Of a DNA stretch of 64,000 nt, positions 13,101 to 24,486 are shown piece after piece. The position numbers and the translations under genes were made by a program. The notes under the pieces are model-generated. The model searched no databases. It was not told where the DNA came from and saw only the letters and a list, made by a program, of their open reading frames with translations. Origin of the DNA: Physcia stellaris. Lineage: Eukaryota; Ascomycota; Lecanoromycetes; Caliciales; Physciaceae. Within the stretch, counting starts at the first letter, position 1. Each line of letters begins with the position of its first letter. The stretch is from positions 682,001 through 746,000 of the forward strand of contig JABSSW010000007.1 in the NCBI GenBank assembly GCA_018902385.1, read 5' to 3'.

Positions 13101-16100
13101 TACGATTGCGATCGTAATGTCGAAAAATTGAAATTTCGATTATTTGTTTTTTCAAAATTTCGAACGTTTCATTGATCAAATCGATTCATTCGAAATCAGT
13201 TTTTTTTTTGATCATTCGAATTAAAAATTTGACGAATTTCGAAAATATTTTGATAAAACGTCGATAAAAATTGCAAAAATTTACAAACGTTTGCATTTTT
13301 TTGATGCAAATGAAACGAATTCAATTGACAATATTTTGTATTTTTTTTGAATTCATGCGCAAATTTTTTGTTGATAATATAACGTCGAAAAAAAAAATTT
13401 TGTTTGAAAAAATTCGCATTTTTTGATATCGATTTGAAATTCGATTTTTTTTTAATTTTTGAAATATTTGAATGAAATGTCGTTCATGTTGTTGTTTTCG
13501 AATTTTGTTGTAAATAAAAATATCATTCAAATACATTTGACAAAAATGATTGATATATTCGAACAACAAATCGTTCATATAATGTTGTCAATTGATTGAA
13601 TCATTAATTAATTCAAAAACAATACATGATATTTGTAAATATTTAACGAACATATGAAAATAATAAAATTTTCGTTTTGTGAATTCATTCGAAATTTGTT
13701 GAAAACAAATATGATATTCAATTTGAACAAAAATTTACAATCGATAATTTTTGCGAAAATTTTTTCGATCAACGAAATAAAATAATTATTACGTTTGATT
13801 ATAACGTTCAATTTTCGATAATCGACATACAAACGAAATTGTTCGTTCGATTTAACGACAAATAAAATAAACGAAACATAAAACGTTTTGTTTGAATTGA
13901 TAAATTTTTTTGAAAATTATCGTGCAAATATTTTTGAAAAATTTCGAATTTTTTAAACGATAAAAAATAAATTCGATTTCGAAATAATTGATTCGAATTT
14001 TTCGTCAATTCGATTTTGTGATCGTAAAATTTATGCGAAAAAATAATTTGTCGATTTTTTCGAATTGAATACGTTTTCGAATCGTTTAAAAAATTCAAAA
14101 ATTTTACGTTTCAATTTTTCGACGATTGTTTTCATGATTTTAAAAACTTTTTTGAAATTCAAATCGAAATCAATTTTTATTTTGATTAAATTTTTTTGAC
14201 GTTGTCGATAATTTCGTTTAATTTTTTCAAAATCAAAAAAAAAATGTTTTGACTTTTTTTTTTTTTTTTAATTTCGTTAACGACTGAAAAACAATCGCGT
14301 CAATAAAAACGACATTGAATGATACATCAAAATCGAAATTTTGTTCGTCGTTTTCATGTTCGAAAATCGTAATTTTAAATTTTCGACTAAAACGTCGCGT
14401 AAATTTTTGAATAAATCGAATTTTTGATCGAAACGTTGATTAAATTCGATTTTTGTGTTTCGCGTATTGTTTTCAATTTTTTGTTTTTTTTTGAAAAATT
14501 TACTCGAAAAGTAATTTTTGTTTATTTTTTCGATGACATATTTGAAATCGAAATTCAAAAACTTTTCGAACGACGATTTTTTTTCAATTCAATTTTCAAC
14601 GATAAAACGAGAAAAAATCGATCGAAACGAAATCGAAACTGATCGTCTTTAAAATATTTGATATTTTTGAACGTTCGTAAAAAAAAACGACGTGAAAAAT
14701 CGCTCAAAAAACGATAAATAAAATGTTTTATTCGATTGTTTGTTTGAATTAAATAATTTTTGAAATATCGACGATCGAAACGATAAAAAAAATGTTTCGT
14801 CATGATCACAATAATTTGATGTGAAATAACATTTGTCATTGATCATGTTGAAAATCATTTCATGTTTGTTCATTCATGATTTATTTAAAATCAACGAATG
14901 TTGTTTTATTTTGATAATAAACAGAAAAACGAAAAGTTTTTGAATGATTTTCAAATCGTCATTTTGAACAATATTTGATGAATAATAAATTTGATTTTTG
15001 TTTTTTCGAAATTAAAAATTTTTTTGAATTTCGATAAAAATATTGAAATTAATTTTAATTTATGACAAATTTTTTGCGCAATTTTTTCATTAATGAAAAC
15101 ATATTCAAAAATATCGATATCAATTAAATCATGAATCATGATTTTTCGATTGTCAAAAAACAAATTTATTTTTTTAATTAAAAATTTACAAAAAAATTCG
15201 TTAAAAATGTTATGTTGAAAATTTCGTGAACAAATTTTGATAATTTTTTTCGCGTTTTCGAAAAAAATAATTAATTTTTCGATTCATCGAAAAATGAAAA
15301 AACAATGAATGTATTGTTAACATAATCGAAAATCGTTGCAATATTTTGAAAATTGAATATTTTTTTTAATCAAATCGTTTATTCATTCGAATAACGATTT
15401 GTTTGATTTGCATTTTTTTTTCATCAATGTTTTAAATTATCACAACGACGACATTTTTTTTTAAAAAAAACGAATTATGACAATTTTGTAAATTTTTTTC
15501 GATTGAATTGATGTAATTGATAATCAATTTCGCAAATTATTTTTCGTTTCGACGAATTCGAAATGTTTGTTTACGATTCGAAAATTTACAAAAATTATCG
15601 TCATCATTTTAAATACGTCGATGACGATTATCGATTGTTTGAATTTTTCGATAAAAAATATCAAACGAAATAAAATTATTCAAATTATTCATAATCAATT
15701 TGAATTTAACGATAATTTTTTTTTTTAAATTATGAATTTTGTCGTTATCAAATTTGTTGAATAATTGATTAATCAATAATAAAAATTTTGAATAAAATTC
15801 GTTGTACATATTCGAAAATTTCATTTTGAAATCGTCGTATTGACGTCGAATATTTCGATCATAATTTGCATCGACGTAAATAATATCGAACAATTTGAAA
15901 ATTTTTTCGTAATCGAAAAAATAATGACGTTGAATTTTACGTCGAATGTGAACGTGTTCGACGATTTTGTTTTTTAATCATTAAACGATTGCAATGATTT
16001 GTTGTTGTTTAATGAAATATCAATTCGCATTGATTTTCAATTTATTTACGCATTTATTTTTTCAAATATCATATCGAATGTATTCGAAAACGTTTGAATT

Positions 16101-17238
16101 TTTGTGTTCATAAAAGATAAAAAAATCGATGTATTTAAAAATCAACTTTTTGTTTCTTGAACGAATTTTGAAAAAATCAATTTTTTCGTCATAATTGATT
16201 TTTGAAAAACATCGACATTTTGATCATTCGAAAATTTTTTTTTAATTTTTTTTTTACGTTTGATTTTTCGATTATTATGAACGACGAATTGTTTGTCGAT
16301 TTTTTTACGAAATTTGCGAATTTCAATTCGATTGATTTCGAATTGTTCGTTAATTTCATCGAATTTTAAAAAATGTTTTAAATTTTTCGTTTTTATGTAT
16401 TTTTCGCGATTGTTTCAAACACGAATGATATTGATGTTTTTGTTTTTATTTTTTCGAAAAAATTTCAAAATTTTTCAAAATCGTGCAAATTGTTCAAAAA
16501 TCGTTTTTTTCAATTTCGAAAAATTGAATATATCAATTGATGTCAAAATTATAATGAAATTCGAATTTGCAAAATCGAACATTGTTGTGATCATATAAAT
16601 ATCGAAAAACGTTCGAAATCATCGATTTTTTTGTTAAAATCAAAAATATTTAATTTTTTTATTTCGTTGAATCGTTGACGTTTTTTTAGACGAATCGAAA
16701 ATGTCATGATGATTGAAAATAATAAATAATTTAAAAAAAAAAAAAATTGAAATCGAAATATCAAAAATTTAAATAATTGTTTGAATCAAAAATCGTTCGA
16801 AATGATAAAAATATTGATTATCATTAATGATGAAATTTCTGATTGATTTCTTGATGTTTTTTTGTATGAATGTCATTTTTTCGAAATGATTTGATATGTG
16901 TTTGATGATGTAATCGAATCATTTTTGAAACAAAAAAATTTTGTCAAATAATAATGAAACGAATTTGAATCGACGTTCGAAAAAATTATTTTCGTGACAT
17001 CGATTATCGTTGAAATTCGTTTGTCAAAATATTCAATTGAATCGACAAACGAATTTATTATGTTTCGTTTTTTCGCATTCACAATCAATTTGTTACGTTT
17101 TGTTGTTTTTTTTGAATGATCAAACGATACGAATTTATTATGTTTTTTTATCAATTTTTGAATTTTGAAACAAAAAATTTTGTTTATTTGAATGTTCGCG
17201 TATCATAAACGAACATGAAAAAAATGATTTCGATATAA

Positions 17239-17455
17239 TGTGAAATGTTATGCAAAAATATAATATTATTACATAATTACACGAAAATATCGAAATGAAA
17301 AACAAATACATGAAATTTGCAAAAACATATGTAAAAAATTTGATTTCTTGAATGCGTCAAAACGAATTTCGATTTTAACATTCGATGTGATAAAATAACG
17401 ATGTTAATTCGATGTTAATTTTGTCAAATGTTGAATTCGATATACGTTCGTCACA
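17239..17455 (-). repeat. Right LTR (5' LTR) of Gypsy copy B
   Basis: This 217-bp repeat differs from 9978-10194 at two positions by eye. One of them is a C/T difference in a CpT context. Confidence 0.92.
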
Positions 17456-17460
17456 ATTTA
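17456..17460. repeat. Target-site duplication, right of Gypsy copy B
   Basis: The five bases ATTTA repeat 9973-9977 and mark where the interrupted Copia-type sequence resumes. Confidence 0.85.
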
Positions 17461-19055
17461 ATAATTAATTTGATCGTTGACATGATAAACGTTCGTATAA
17501 TTTGACGATTATCGTATTAAATGTGCGTAAATTCATTCATGTTCATTTGTATTGATTCAAAAAAACGATTTCATCACATTTTGATGTTGATCGTCATTGA
17601 CATGATCAATAATTCGATTTCGATAAAATTGATGATAATTGTTTTTTGTTTTGTGATTTTTCAATCGATGAAATCGTCGAAAAACATAAAACAATATTCA
17701 TTTGAATTTTGACGAATATTTAAATCGTTTGCGAATGACGCGTTTGAAAAATTTAAAAAAATGATAATTTCATGATTTGTTTGATTTTTGTAAACAATGA
17801 CGTAATATTTGATATGTGTCAAATATTTTAACGTTCGAATCGTTTGCTTTGCATGATATTTAAATGAATTCGTAAAATATTTTGATAATAACGAAATTGC
17901 AACGATCACGTCTGATCGAATTGTTATTGCAACGAAATTGATTGAATCGATTTTTGCTAATACTTATGAATTTTTTGAAAAATAACATTATTTTCATTTT
18001 TTATCATCGAAATAGAAACGAATATTGATGATTTTGATTTTTTTTTTGATTATATCAATGTTGAACTTGTTGATAAATTTGTCGATATAATTGTTTTGAC
18101 AAAATAACGTTGTTTGTTGTTTTCTATCGCGTGTAATGCGAATATTAAAAAATTATTCGATTTCATCGATATTTTTCATTTCGTATGTTTCGAAAAATTT
18201 CTTTTCGAAAACGTCGATTTGTTTGAAATATTGAAAATAATACATAATTGTTATATCGTTCACGAAAAAAATAAAATCATATAATCGTTAATGAATAAAC
18301 ATTCGATGTTTGACATTTGTTTTAAATTTAAATTGTTGAAAATGATCGACAAATGTCGATATCATAATGTTGAAAATTGTTTCAATTCGTATAATGTTTT
18401 CAATAAAAAAAATAACACATTGTTTTTTTTTCAATCGTTAAACGATTTGCAATAAATAAATTCGTCGATATCGTTATTTGCGAAAACATTGATTGCGTCA
18501 TATTGACGAATATTCAAATCGAATATTGTTTTTATAATCATTAATGCGCGAAAAAATTTGATAATTAATGTAATTGCATAAACATATTGTTTTGTTTGAT
18601 GAAAACTTTTTTGAAAACAAAATCGAATTTTATGTTTAATTAAATACTTTTCATTGTCGAATTTGTATTTGAATATTCATGTAATAAATAGAAAATTTTT
18701 TTTTGTTTGTTTGACATGATTTCATGAAATTTTTTTTCAAATTTGTTTTGATTGTAATGTTTTGATTTTCACGTCAATAATTCGTAAAAAATCGACGATT
18801 TCAAAATGTTTGAACATTTAATAATAAAAACGTAATTCGACGAAAAAATCGTCATAATATAATTTTTTTTTTCGTCATTGAAATCATAAATGTTTTATAA
18901 AATAAACGCATTTTTTTTTACGAATACATTTTTTAAAACGAGAAAATGATTGAATTTTCGAAACGAATTTGATTTACGAATGCGAAAAAATTTTTCAAAT
19001 TAAATATTGATTTCGTCAATCGTTGTATTCGTTCAATGTTTCGATTTTTTTTTTC

Positions 19056-19217
19056 AACGACGATACAAACGAAAATAATTTTTTTATTGTTTTTGCAACG
19101 ACAAATGACGAGAAATTTTCTGTAACGACAACGACGATGCAAACGAAAATAATTTCTTTATTGTTTTTGTAACGACAAATGACGAAAAATTTTCTGTAAC
19201 GACAAATGACGAAAAAT
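19056..19217. repeat. Tandem repeat, period about 74 bp
   Basis: A unit starting AACGACGATACAAACG at 19056 recurs at 19130 with few differences. A third partial copy of its end (AACGACAAATGACGAAAAAT) follows to about 19217. It lies within the Copia-type fossil and looks like a local duplication. Confidence 0.8.
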
Positions 19218-22083
19218 CAAATATATTTGACGTATTTTCATTTTTTAACGAAAATAAAACAAATGAAAATAAATATTTCGATTCAAAATCGTTTTCAATC
19301 GTTTGTTTGTGAAATTTCTTTGTATCGCGATCGATAATAAACTTTGTAAATATTAATTTTCATACATTTTCGTCGTTGTTTGATTCGATATTTATTATTT
19401 TCGTGAAATCGTTTTGCGATATGTCAAACGTATCGTTAATCAAAAAAAATTCGTTGACGAATTAAATTAAATTTAATTCGTTAAAACGATAACGTGAATT
19501 TTCGTTGAATGTGATATCACGTGTGCGTATAATTTTTCGTTGATTAAAAATTCAAATTAAAAAAATATTGATATTGTCATATTTTACAAAAAAATCGATA
19601 TGTGTTTTGATTTTCATTTTTTTTTTCGAAATATTTTTATTCAAAAAATATGTTTTTGTTTCATATTGAACGATGTGAACAAAATTCGATTTTTTGTCGA
19701 TAATTATTTCGAACGATATTTTTCATTCATGTTTTTTGAAAAATGTACGATTCATTATGTAATCAACGATTTCATTGATTCACGATCATAAATAAACAAA
19801 TAAATTTGTTTCGAATTTTATTGTTCGTGATTTGATCAACAATATGTTATTTAATTGTTCGTTATAATCGTTTTGTGTTAAAATATCAACGATCGAAAAT
19901 TTAAATGTAATGTTTTTGAATACGCAATAATTATTTCATTGAATATTTAACGCACGTTCGTCGTCAAAACGTACAAATACGATTTTGTCGTTGTATTTGA
20001 TTTCGATTATATGAATAATTCGAATAAATATTTTCGTGATTTGTTTTTTATTTTCGTGCGTGTATATCATGTGAAAATCGATTTCGAAACATGTTACGTG
20101 CGATATTCATTTGTGTTTGTTCAAAATCGTTGTCATATCGATAAAATCGTATGTAATACGATAAAACGATTTATTCGAAATTTTTGATTTTACAAAAAAT
20201 TTGAATACAATTCGATGTGTTTTGAAAAATACACATTTTTCGCATTTGTTAATTAATGACATTTTATTTTTGTTGATGAATTTTATTTTTTCAATTGTTT
20301 TTTGTAAATGTTGTATAACGTCATTATTCGCATGAACGAAAAGTTGATATTATTTTAAAATAAATTTTTGTCGCACGATAATTGCGAAAATGTTTATTTT
20401 TTCAAATTTATTATTTTCGAAAACGTAATGTGTTTTCATTCGTGACACGAAAACGATCAACGATCGTTTTTGTGCAAACGTTTATGAATTGTATCAAAAT
20501 GCAATTTTTTGTTTGCGAAAATGTTTTTCGCGACGATGTTTATCATGAAATCAAATACGTAATTGACGTTTAAAAATTTCATTGATTTTTTTTTGTGAAC
20601 GTATCGACGTTGATACGCATTCGATTATATGTCAAAATAAAAAATAATTTCATGTCGAACATAATTTTCGATTTGTTTGTGCAATTTCGTTTTTTTTGAA
20701 AACGATGTTTTATTGTGTTGTTGATCACGTGAATGTCGAAATCGTAATTCATAATTCACGACGAACGAAAAAAATAATTTGACGAAAACGAATCGTTTGT
20801 AAACGATTTTATAACATTAACGTGAATGACGACGAAAAATTTTATTTCGATTTTTTTGTTTTTGTTATTATCGTTTTTTTTTGACGTTTTTCGTCAATTC
20901 GTTTAATGTTTTGTTTTATTTGTTTTTTTTTTTTGAATTTTTTTTCGTTTTTTTTATTTTAATCACGATTTTTGATTTCAATTTGAAATCATTTGAACGT
21001 ATATTTTCGTTGAAATAAAAACAATCGTCGTAAAAATGTTTTTTTCGCAAATACAAAAATTTCGAAATTGATTTTGATTTCGAAATGACGAAATGTCGAA
21101 AAAATTTCGATATTTGTATTTGCATTCGTCGATAACGAATGTCGAATTAAATATCGTTTTTTTTTTTTTTTGAATTTTTTTCATGCGCATGTGATGTCGA
21201 AAAATTTCGATAAAAATGAAAAATTGTATTTTATAATTCGTTACGATGTTTAATTGAAATAATTGTATTTCAACGAAAATAAATGCGATTTTGTTAATTG
21301 CGTGTAAAAAATCACGATACGTTCGTTTGTTATCGATAATTTCAACAATTTTCGTTTGTTTAACGAAAATCAATATTTTCAAATAATCGTTTATTCAAAT
21401 ATCGATATTTTGACGATTCGATAATTTTTTGATTCAACGATTGTATTTTTGTTTCAATTTCAAATTTTTGATCGAATCGATAAATGCAAAACGTGTTTTG
21501 AAAACACGTAAAACGATTTATAAATAAATTTTAATATTTTGAATAAAATTGAAATTTGTAATCGTTGTTGTATTATAAATGTGATCGATTATTTTTGTTA
21601 TGAAATTTTTTTGTTTTTTTCAATTTTGAATTTTTTTTTGTATTTCGACGACGCGATTTTGTATCGAACATGTTTTTCGATAAAATTCGCATTTTGTTGT
21701 ATGTCAAAATTGAATTCTAAAAATTCAATCTTTTTTATTGATTTAATATTTTTGAATAAATCGATGAAATTTCAAATCGAATATTCGATAATTTTAATTC
21801 GTACGATTGAAAATCACGCGTTTCAATTTTTGAAAAAATTCAATTTAAATTTTCGTTTCGTATTCGTCATAATGTTAAACAAACGAATAAATAGAAAAAA
21901 TTCGTTGTAAAAAGATGTAAACAAAAAAATATTTTCGCGATATTTTGAATTTTCGTGTTAATTTGTCGAAACAATCGAATGTTAAAAATTTAATAATCAA
22001 TTAAATCATATATTGAATATAACAATAAACGTGATTCGAATTCATAATTGTAAAATTGATAAAATTTTAAATCATTGATTGCA

Positions 22084-22192
22084 TGTTGTTTTATGAAATG
22101 CTAATTTACATGATTTTTAGCATTTAATGTCATTGCAACGCGCACTAATTACTAAGCTCTTGGCGGTCTCTAATTGGCCACCTAGTTCTACA
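22084..22192 (-). repeat. Presumed 5' LTR of the Copia fossil, straddling the composition boundary
   Basis: Read on the minus strand, this repeat starts TGTAGAACTAGG and ends with AAACAACA, so it has TG..CA ends. Its left half is in the AT-rich style, but from about 22,139 onward it keeps CT, GG and AG and looks unmutated. It matches 9576-9683. The length of about 109 bp is short for an LTR; it could instead be a small independent repeat. Confidence 0.55.
22096..22125. repeat. Short perfect inverted repeat at the block edge
   Basis: The arms AAATGCTAA and TTAGCATTT, separated by 12 bases, form a perfect 9-bp hairpin inside the right Copia repeat. It lies about 15 bases from the point where the AT-rich composition ends. 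Confidence 0.75.
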
Positions 22193-22347
22193 TTCTAGCA
22201 TCCTAGGGATACTGGATATGTGGAAGTTCGTCGCCCATGCTAAGCGCTCGCGCTCTTCCTTGGACGTGTGATCGTGGCCCTCGTCTCGGAACCAGGTCGA
22301 AAGCCTACTCGAGACCAAGCTGGATCTGGACAGTGGACCCATCCGGA

Positions 22348-22872
22348 TTAGGCATCCTGCTTGGTGCAACTCTTGCGTTGCTCTGCAGGATACATTAGCG
22401 CTTGCGACATGTACGCCCCCACAAGGTCCCTGTATTGAAATCTGCAAACTTCGCTACGTTCTAAAGATTGGAAATATTCCGTGATGGAATCCCATCTTGT
22501 GTGGAGATCACTCAAAAACTTCATAACGCGGCTGTTTTTGATTTCCTTGTTGTGAATCTCGTCCATCCATATTCTTGCATACCTCTGTTCCATATCATTA
22601 AAGTTCTGCAGTACCCATTTCATATGTATCGATCTGATTTCCTTGTGGAGTCCTATCTGGAACGCTTCCAATCCTTCGTAAACGAGGGTAGGGATGTCAT
22701 GGATATCACGATGTGCCACCATAACTTCCACCTCCGATAAATCCCCGTGATTTGCGAAAATTATCCTGTTTTTCAAAATCTTGTCATATCCAATTGGACC
22801 TGCTTGACCGTATAGATAATGGCTCAATCTCAAAAATCCAAAAACCTCATCATGGATGCTGATGTCAGCCAT
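22348..22872 (-). CDS. Hypothetical protein, 174 aa
   Basis: I do not recognise this protein. It is the first gene outside the AT-rich block, only about 150 bp from the presumed Copia repeat. The predicted product is soluble, with mixed charge, no signal peptide and no membrane segment, and is rich in aromatic and histidine residues. The frame has normal codon use for this part of the window. An upstream exon on the minus strand is possible because an open frame continues between about 22,873 and 23,146, so the start is uncertain. The C-terminus may also be altered by an unseen intron. Its nearness to a silenced block could affect expression. Confidence 0.45.
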   Translation of the reverse strand: MADISIHDEVFGFLRLSHYLYGQAGPIGYDKILKNRIIFANHGDLSEVEVMVAHRDIHDIPTLVYEGLEAFQIGLHKEIRSIHMKWVLQNFNDMEQRYARIWMDEIHNKEIKNSRVMKFLSDLHTRWDSITEYFQSLERSEVCRFQYRDLVGAYMSQALMYPAEQRKSCTKQDA

Positions 22873-23350
22873 TTTTTGAAAGGATGCTTTTGCGGTCGCT
22901 TTCGGAGGTCGTTGGAGACTTGCAGAAACTACTGAATCGATCCCACAGTTTGATGTACAGCTATAGTTGCTTCCAGAAACGTTGGCAAAGAGTTCTACTG
23001 CAGCTCCATAGAGCTTGGCAGCTACAAAAGGTCAGATATGCTGAATTTACAATGAGTAAACCCAGGACTGATACCCGAGAGTCAAAGATGACCGTATCAT
23101 GGTGATGAGATTCAGCCATGACTGGATCCGACATGAGAGTCGTCATTTCAATGATTGATCTAATTTAGTGCCCAAACTTGCAAGAAAAATGTACTACTTA
23201 AGAACCTAGGAACTTTTTCTTTTCAAGATTTCTCCTTTCTTTGAATACAAAAATCCAGACAGCTCTAGCAATTTCAAACTCGCGGAACCTACAAACCTAA
23301 GCATTCTCTGTCTTTCTGTTCGTTGAACATCAAACCCTACCTCATTACCG
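22873..23350. other. Intergenic region between divergent genes
   Basis: This 478-bp region separates the minus-strand hypothetical gene from the plus-strand SRR1-like gene and should hold both promoters. Short open frames on both strands overlap it without recognisable content. I see no clear motif beyond a pyrimidine-rich stretch before 23,351. Confidence 0.4.
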
Positions 23351-24486
23351 ATGTATCACGCAGAGAATCCCTTCAGCCTGTCTCCCTTTGAAGGAGACGA
23401 ACCAAGCGCAGCTGAAATTCGCGGTTACTATGAGCCTGAGGAGCCAGAAGGCCCCTTGCCTCTCCAAGACGAGGAAGGCTACGATAGAAGCTGGCCGGTC
23501 GCCGACGGCATGACATTCGATGTCATTTCCGCAAAGTATCAGCAATTTGTGGACGCCTGGGTTTACCATCCTCTTCGCCGTGCGAGCTACAGGACTCTGG
23601 AGAACTCGGTTCTCAAGCAGGGAAGGATTCAGATCACTCATGCGGTATGCTTGGGCCTTGGGAGCTTCACTGGCGCGTATGCAAATGAGCAATTCAATGT
23701 CCTCTTCCAAGAAAGAGTATTGTGGCAACTTATTGCTTTTGAGAGTTGGATCGACAAGCTGAGTGAGTGCAAACCATGGATAGTATCTGGATGCAGTAAA
23801 ACAGGTGACAGGAGAGGACTGACAGAGCTCAGGGATGAGATTCGATATTGAGCACATCTACTTTCAAGATCCTGCGTTCTCTACGTTAGATAGGAAATTC
23901 CTCAGATCTCAAGGTACGTACCTCGCAAACGTATTGGAATCAAATGATATGAATCTCGACTTCAGGTTATAAGATCCTCCACTCCCCTGAGTCCGAGAAT
24001 TATATTGATCGTCATACTTTCCTCTTCACGCCCTGCGCTGAACAAATGGTGGAAGAGTCTTGCCTCTCTACAGCCTTTCCAGCTCTATATATGACTAACG
24101 ACCTCACGTGCCACTCAAATTACCATACGCCGCCCCGTAGAATTGGCATAGAGTACGTTATCCTCACTTTATGCACTTCTTATTCCACCTTTCACGATTA
24201 AACTTGGCCACAGCTAATGCAATTTCGAAGTCCCCGCCCCAGGCGCGAAGATAGACTCCCGGCCAAAGAGCATCCTGCACGCCGCGAGCTCTTCCAGTCA
24301 TTCCTGGAAAGAAGCGCCATTGTACCCGTGTTGCCAACAGATATTGATGAAGAAGTCCCTGTTCGGGAACTGTTTTGGCTACAGCATATCTGGCTCTACT
24401 ACAAGCCGGATAATCATGCTGACCGAAGCGACTTTAAGTGGAAGCTCGAGGATGAGCAATGTTACACCTACGGAGAAGCCGTGTAG
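23351..24486 (+). CDS. SRR1-like domain protein, four exons, about 318 aa
   Basis: Exons 23351-23762, 23833-23913, 23966-24156 and 24214-24486 join in phase with GT..AG introns of 52-70 nt. The middle of the protein carries the SRR1 pattern: a C-L-G-L-G-S-F core (exon 1), a Y-F-Q-D-P-A-F-S stretch with a following K-F-L (exon 2), and an F-L-F-T-P-C motif with a later M-T-N-D-L (exon 3). SRR1-like domains are named after the Arabidopsis circadian regulator SRR1 and are common in fungi, where the biochemical role is not known. The last intron is uncertain: a GTACGT donor three bases upstream with a different acceptor also keeps the frame. The acidic, proline-rich N-terminus precedes the domain. 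Confidence 0.72.

Larger units (their letters stand above)
9978..17455 (-). mobile_element. Ty3/Gypsy LTR retrotransposon fossil, copy B (inverted)
   Basis: This 7,478-bp element is the same family as copy A but on the minus strand. It has 217-bp terminal repeats at both ends and a perfect 5-bp target-site duplication, ATTTA, outside them. Recognisable parts from right to left are gag (about 17.15-15.6 kb, including a conserved gag stretch at 15.6-15.9 kb), reverse transcriptase (about 14.1-13.3 kb) and integrase (about 12.3-12.0 kb). It is broken, with many interruptions. I count only two differences between its two LTRs, so it is either a young insertion or its LTRs were converted to the same saturated state. 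It lies inside the Copia-type fossil. Confidence 0.9.
1..22139. other. AT-rich, transposon-filled block with CpY-depleted composition
   Basis: The whole block is strongly AT-rich. It contains almost no CpT, ApG, CpC or GpG dinucleotides, while CpA, TpG and CpG remain frequent. Long open frames contain essentially no proline, glycine or tryptophan, as expected when CC and GG are missing. No host gene can be supported here. The change to ordinary composition near 22,140 is abrupt, within tens of bases. The content is LTR retrotransposon fossils plus AT-rich sequence I cannot assign. The pattern implies a repeat-directed C-to-T process acting before pyrimidines; that mechanism is inference. Confidence 0.9.
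9576..22192 (-). mobile_element. Ty1/Copia LTR retrotransposon fossil, split by Gypsy copy B
   Basis: On the minus strand, read from right to left, there is a gag-like region with a zinc-knuckle-like cluster (about 21.4-20.9 kb), a middle region that should hold integrase, a reverse transcriptase region with a V-D-D-I-like core (about 18.2-18.3 kb), and an RNase H region at about 17.66-17.91 kb. RNase H at the far end and the RT context match Ty1/Copia. Short related repeats sit at about 9576-9683 and 22084-22192. Removing copy B leaves about 5.1 kb, a normal Copia length. It is broken, with many interruptions. The extent depends on the two short repeats really being its LTRs; the identity of the central part is firmer than its ends. 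Confidence 0.7.

Noticed and set aside
160-21910. Many open frames of 60-134 codons in the AT-rich block as host genes
   Set aside because: They lack proline, glycine and tryptophan, show AT-driven composition, and several carry Gypsy or Copia protein remnants. None fits a host gene.
1-22139. Classical CpA-directed RIP as the explanation of the AT-rich block
   Set aside because: CpA and TpG are plentiful here; the missing dinucleotides are CpT, CpC, ApG and GpG.
9571-22197. Target-site duplication around the Copia-type fossil
   Set aside because: The five bases outside the two presumed ends (AAATT and TTCTA) do not match.
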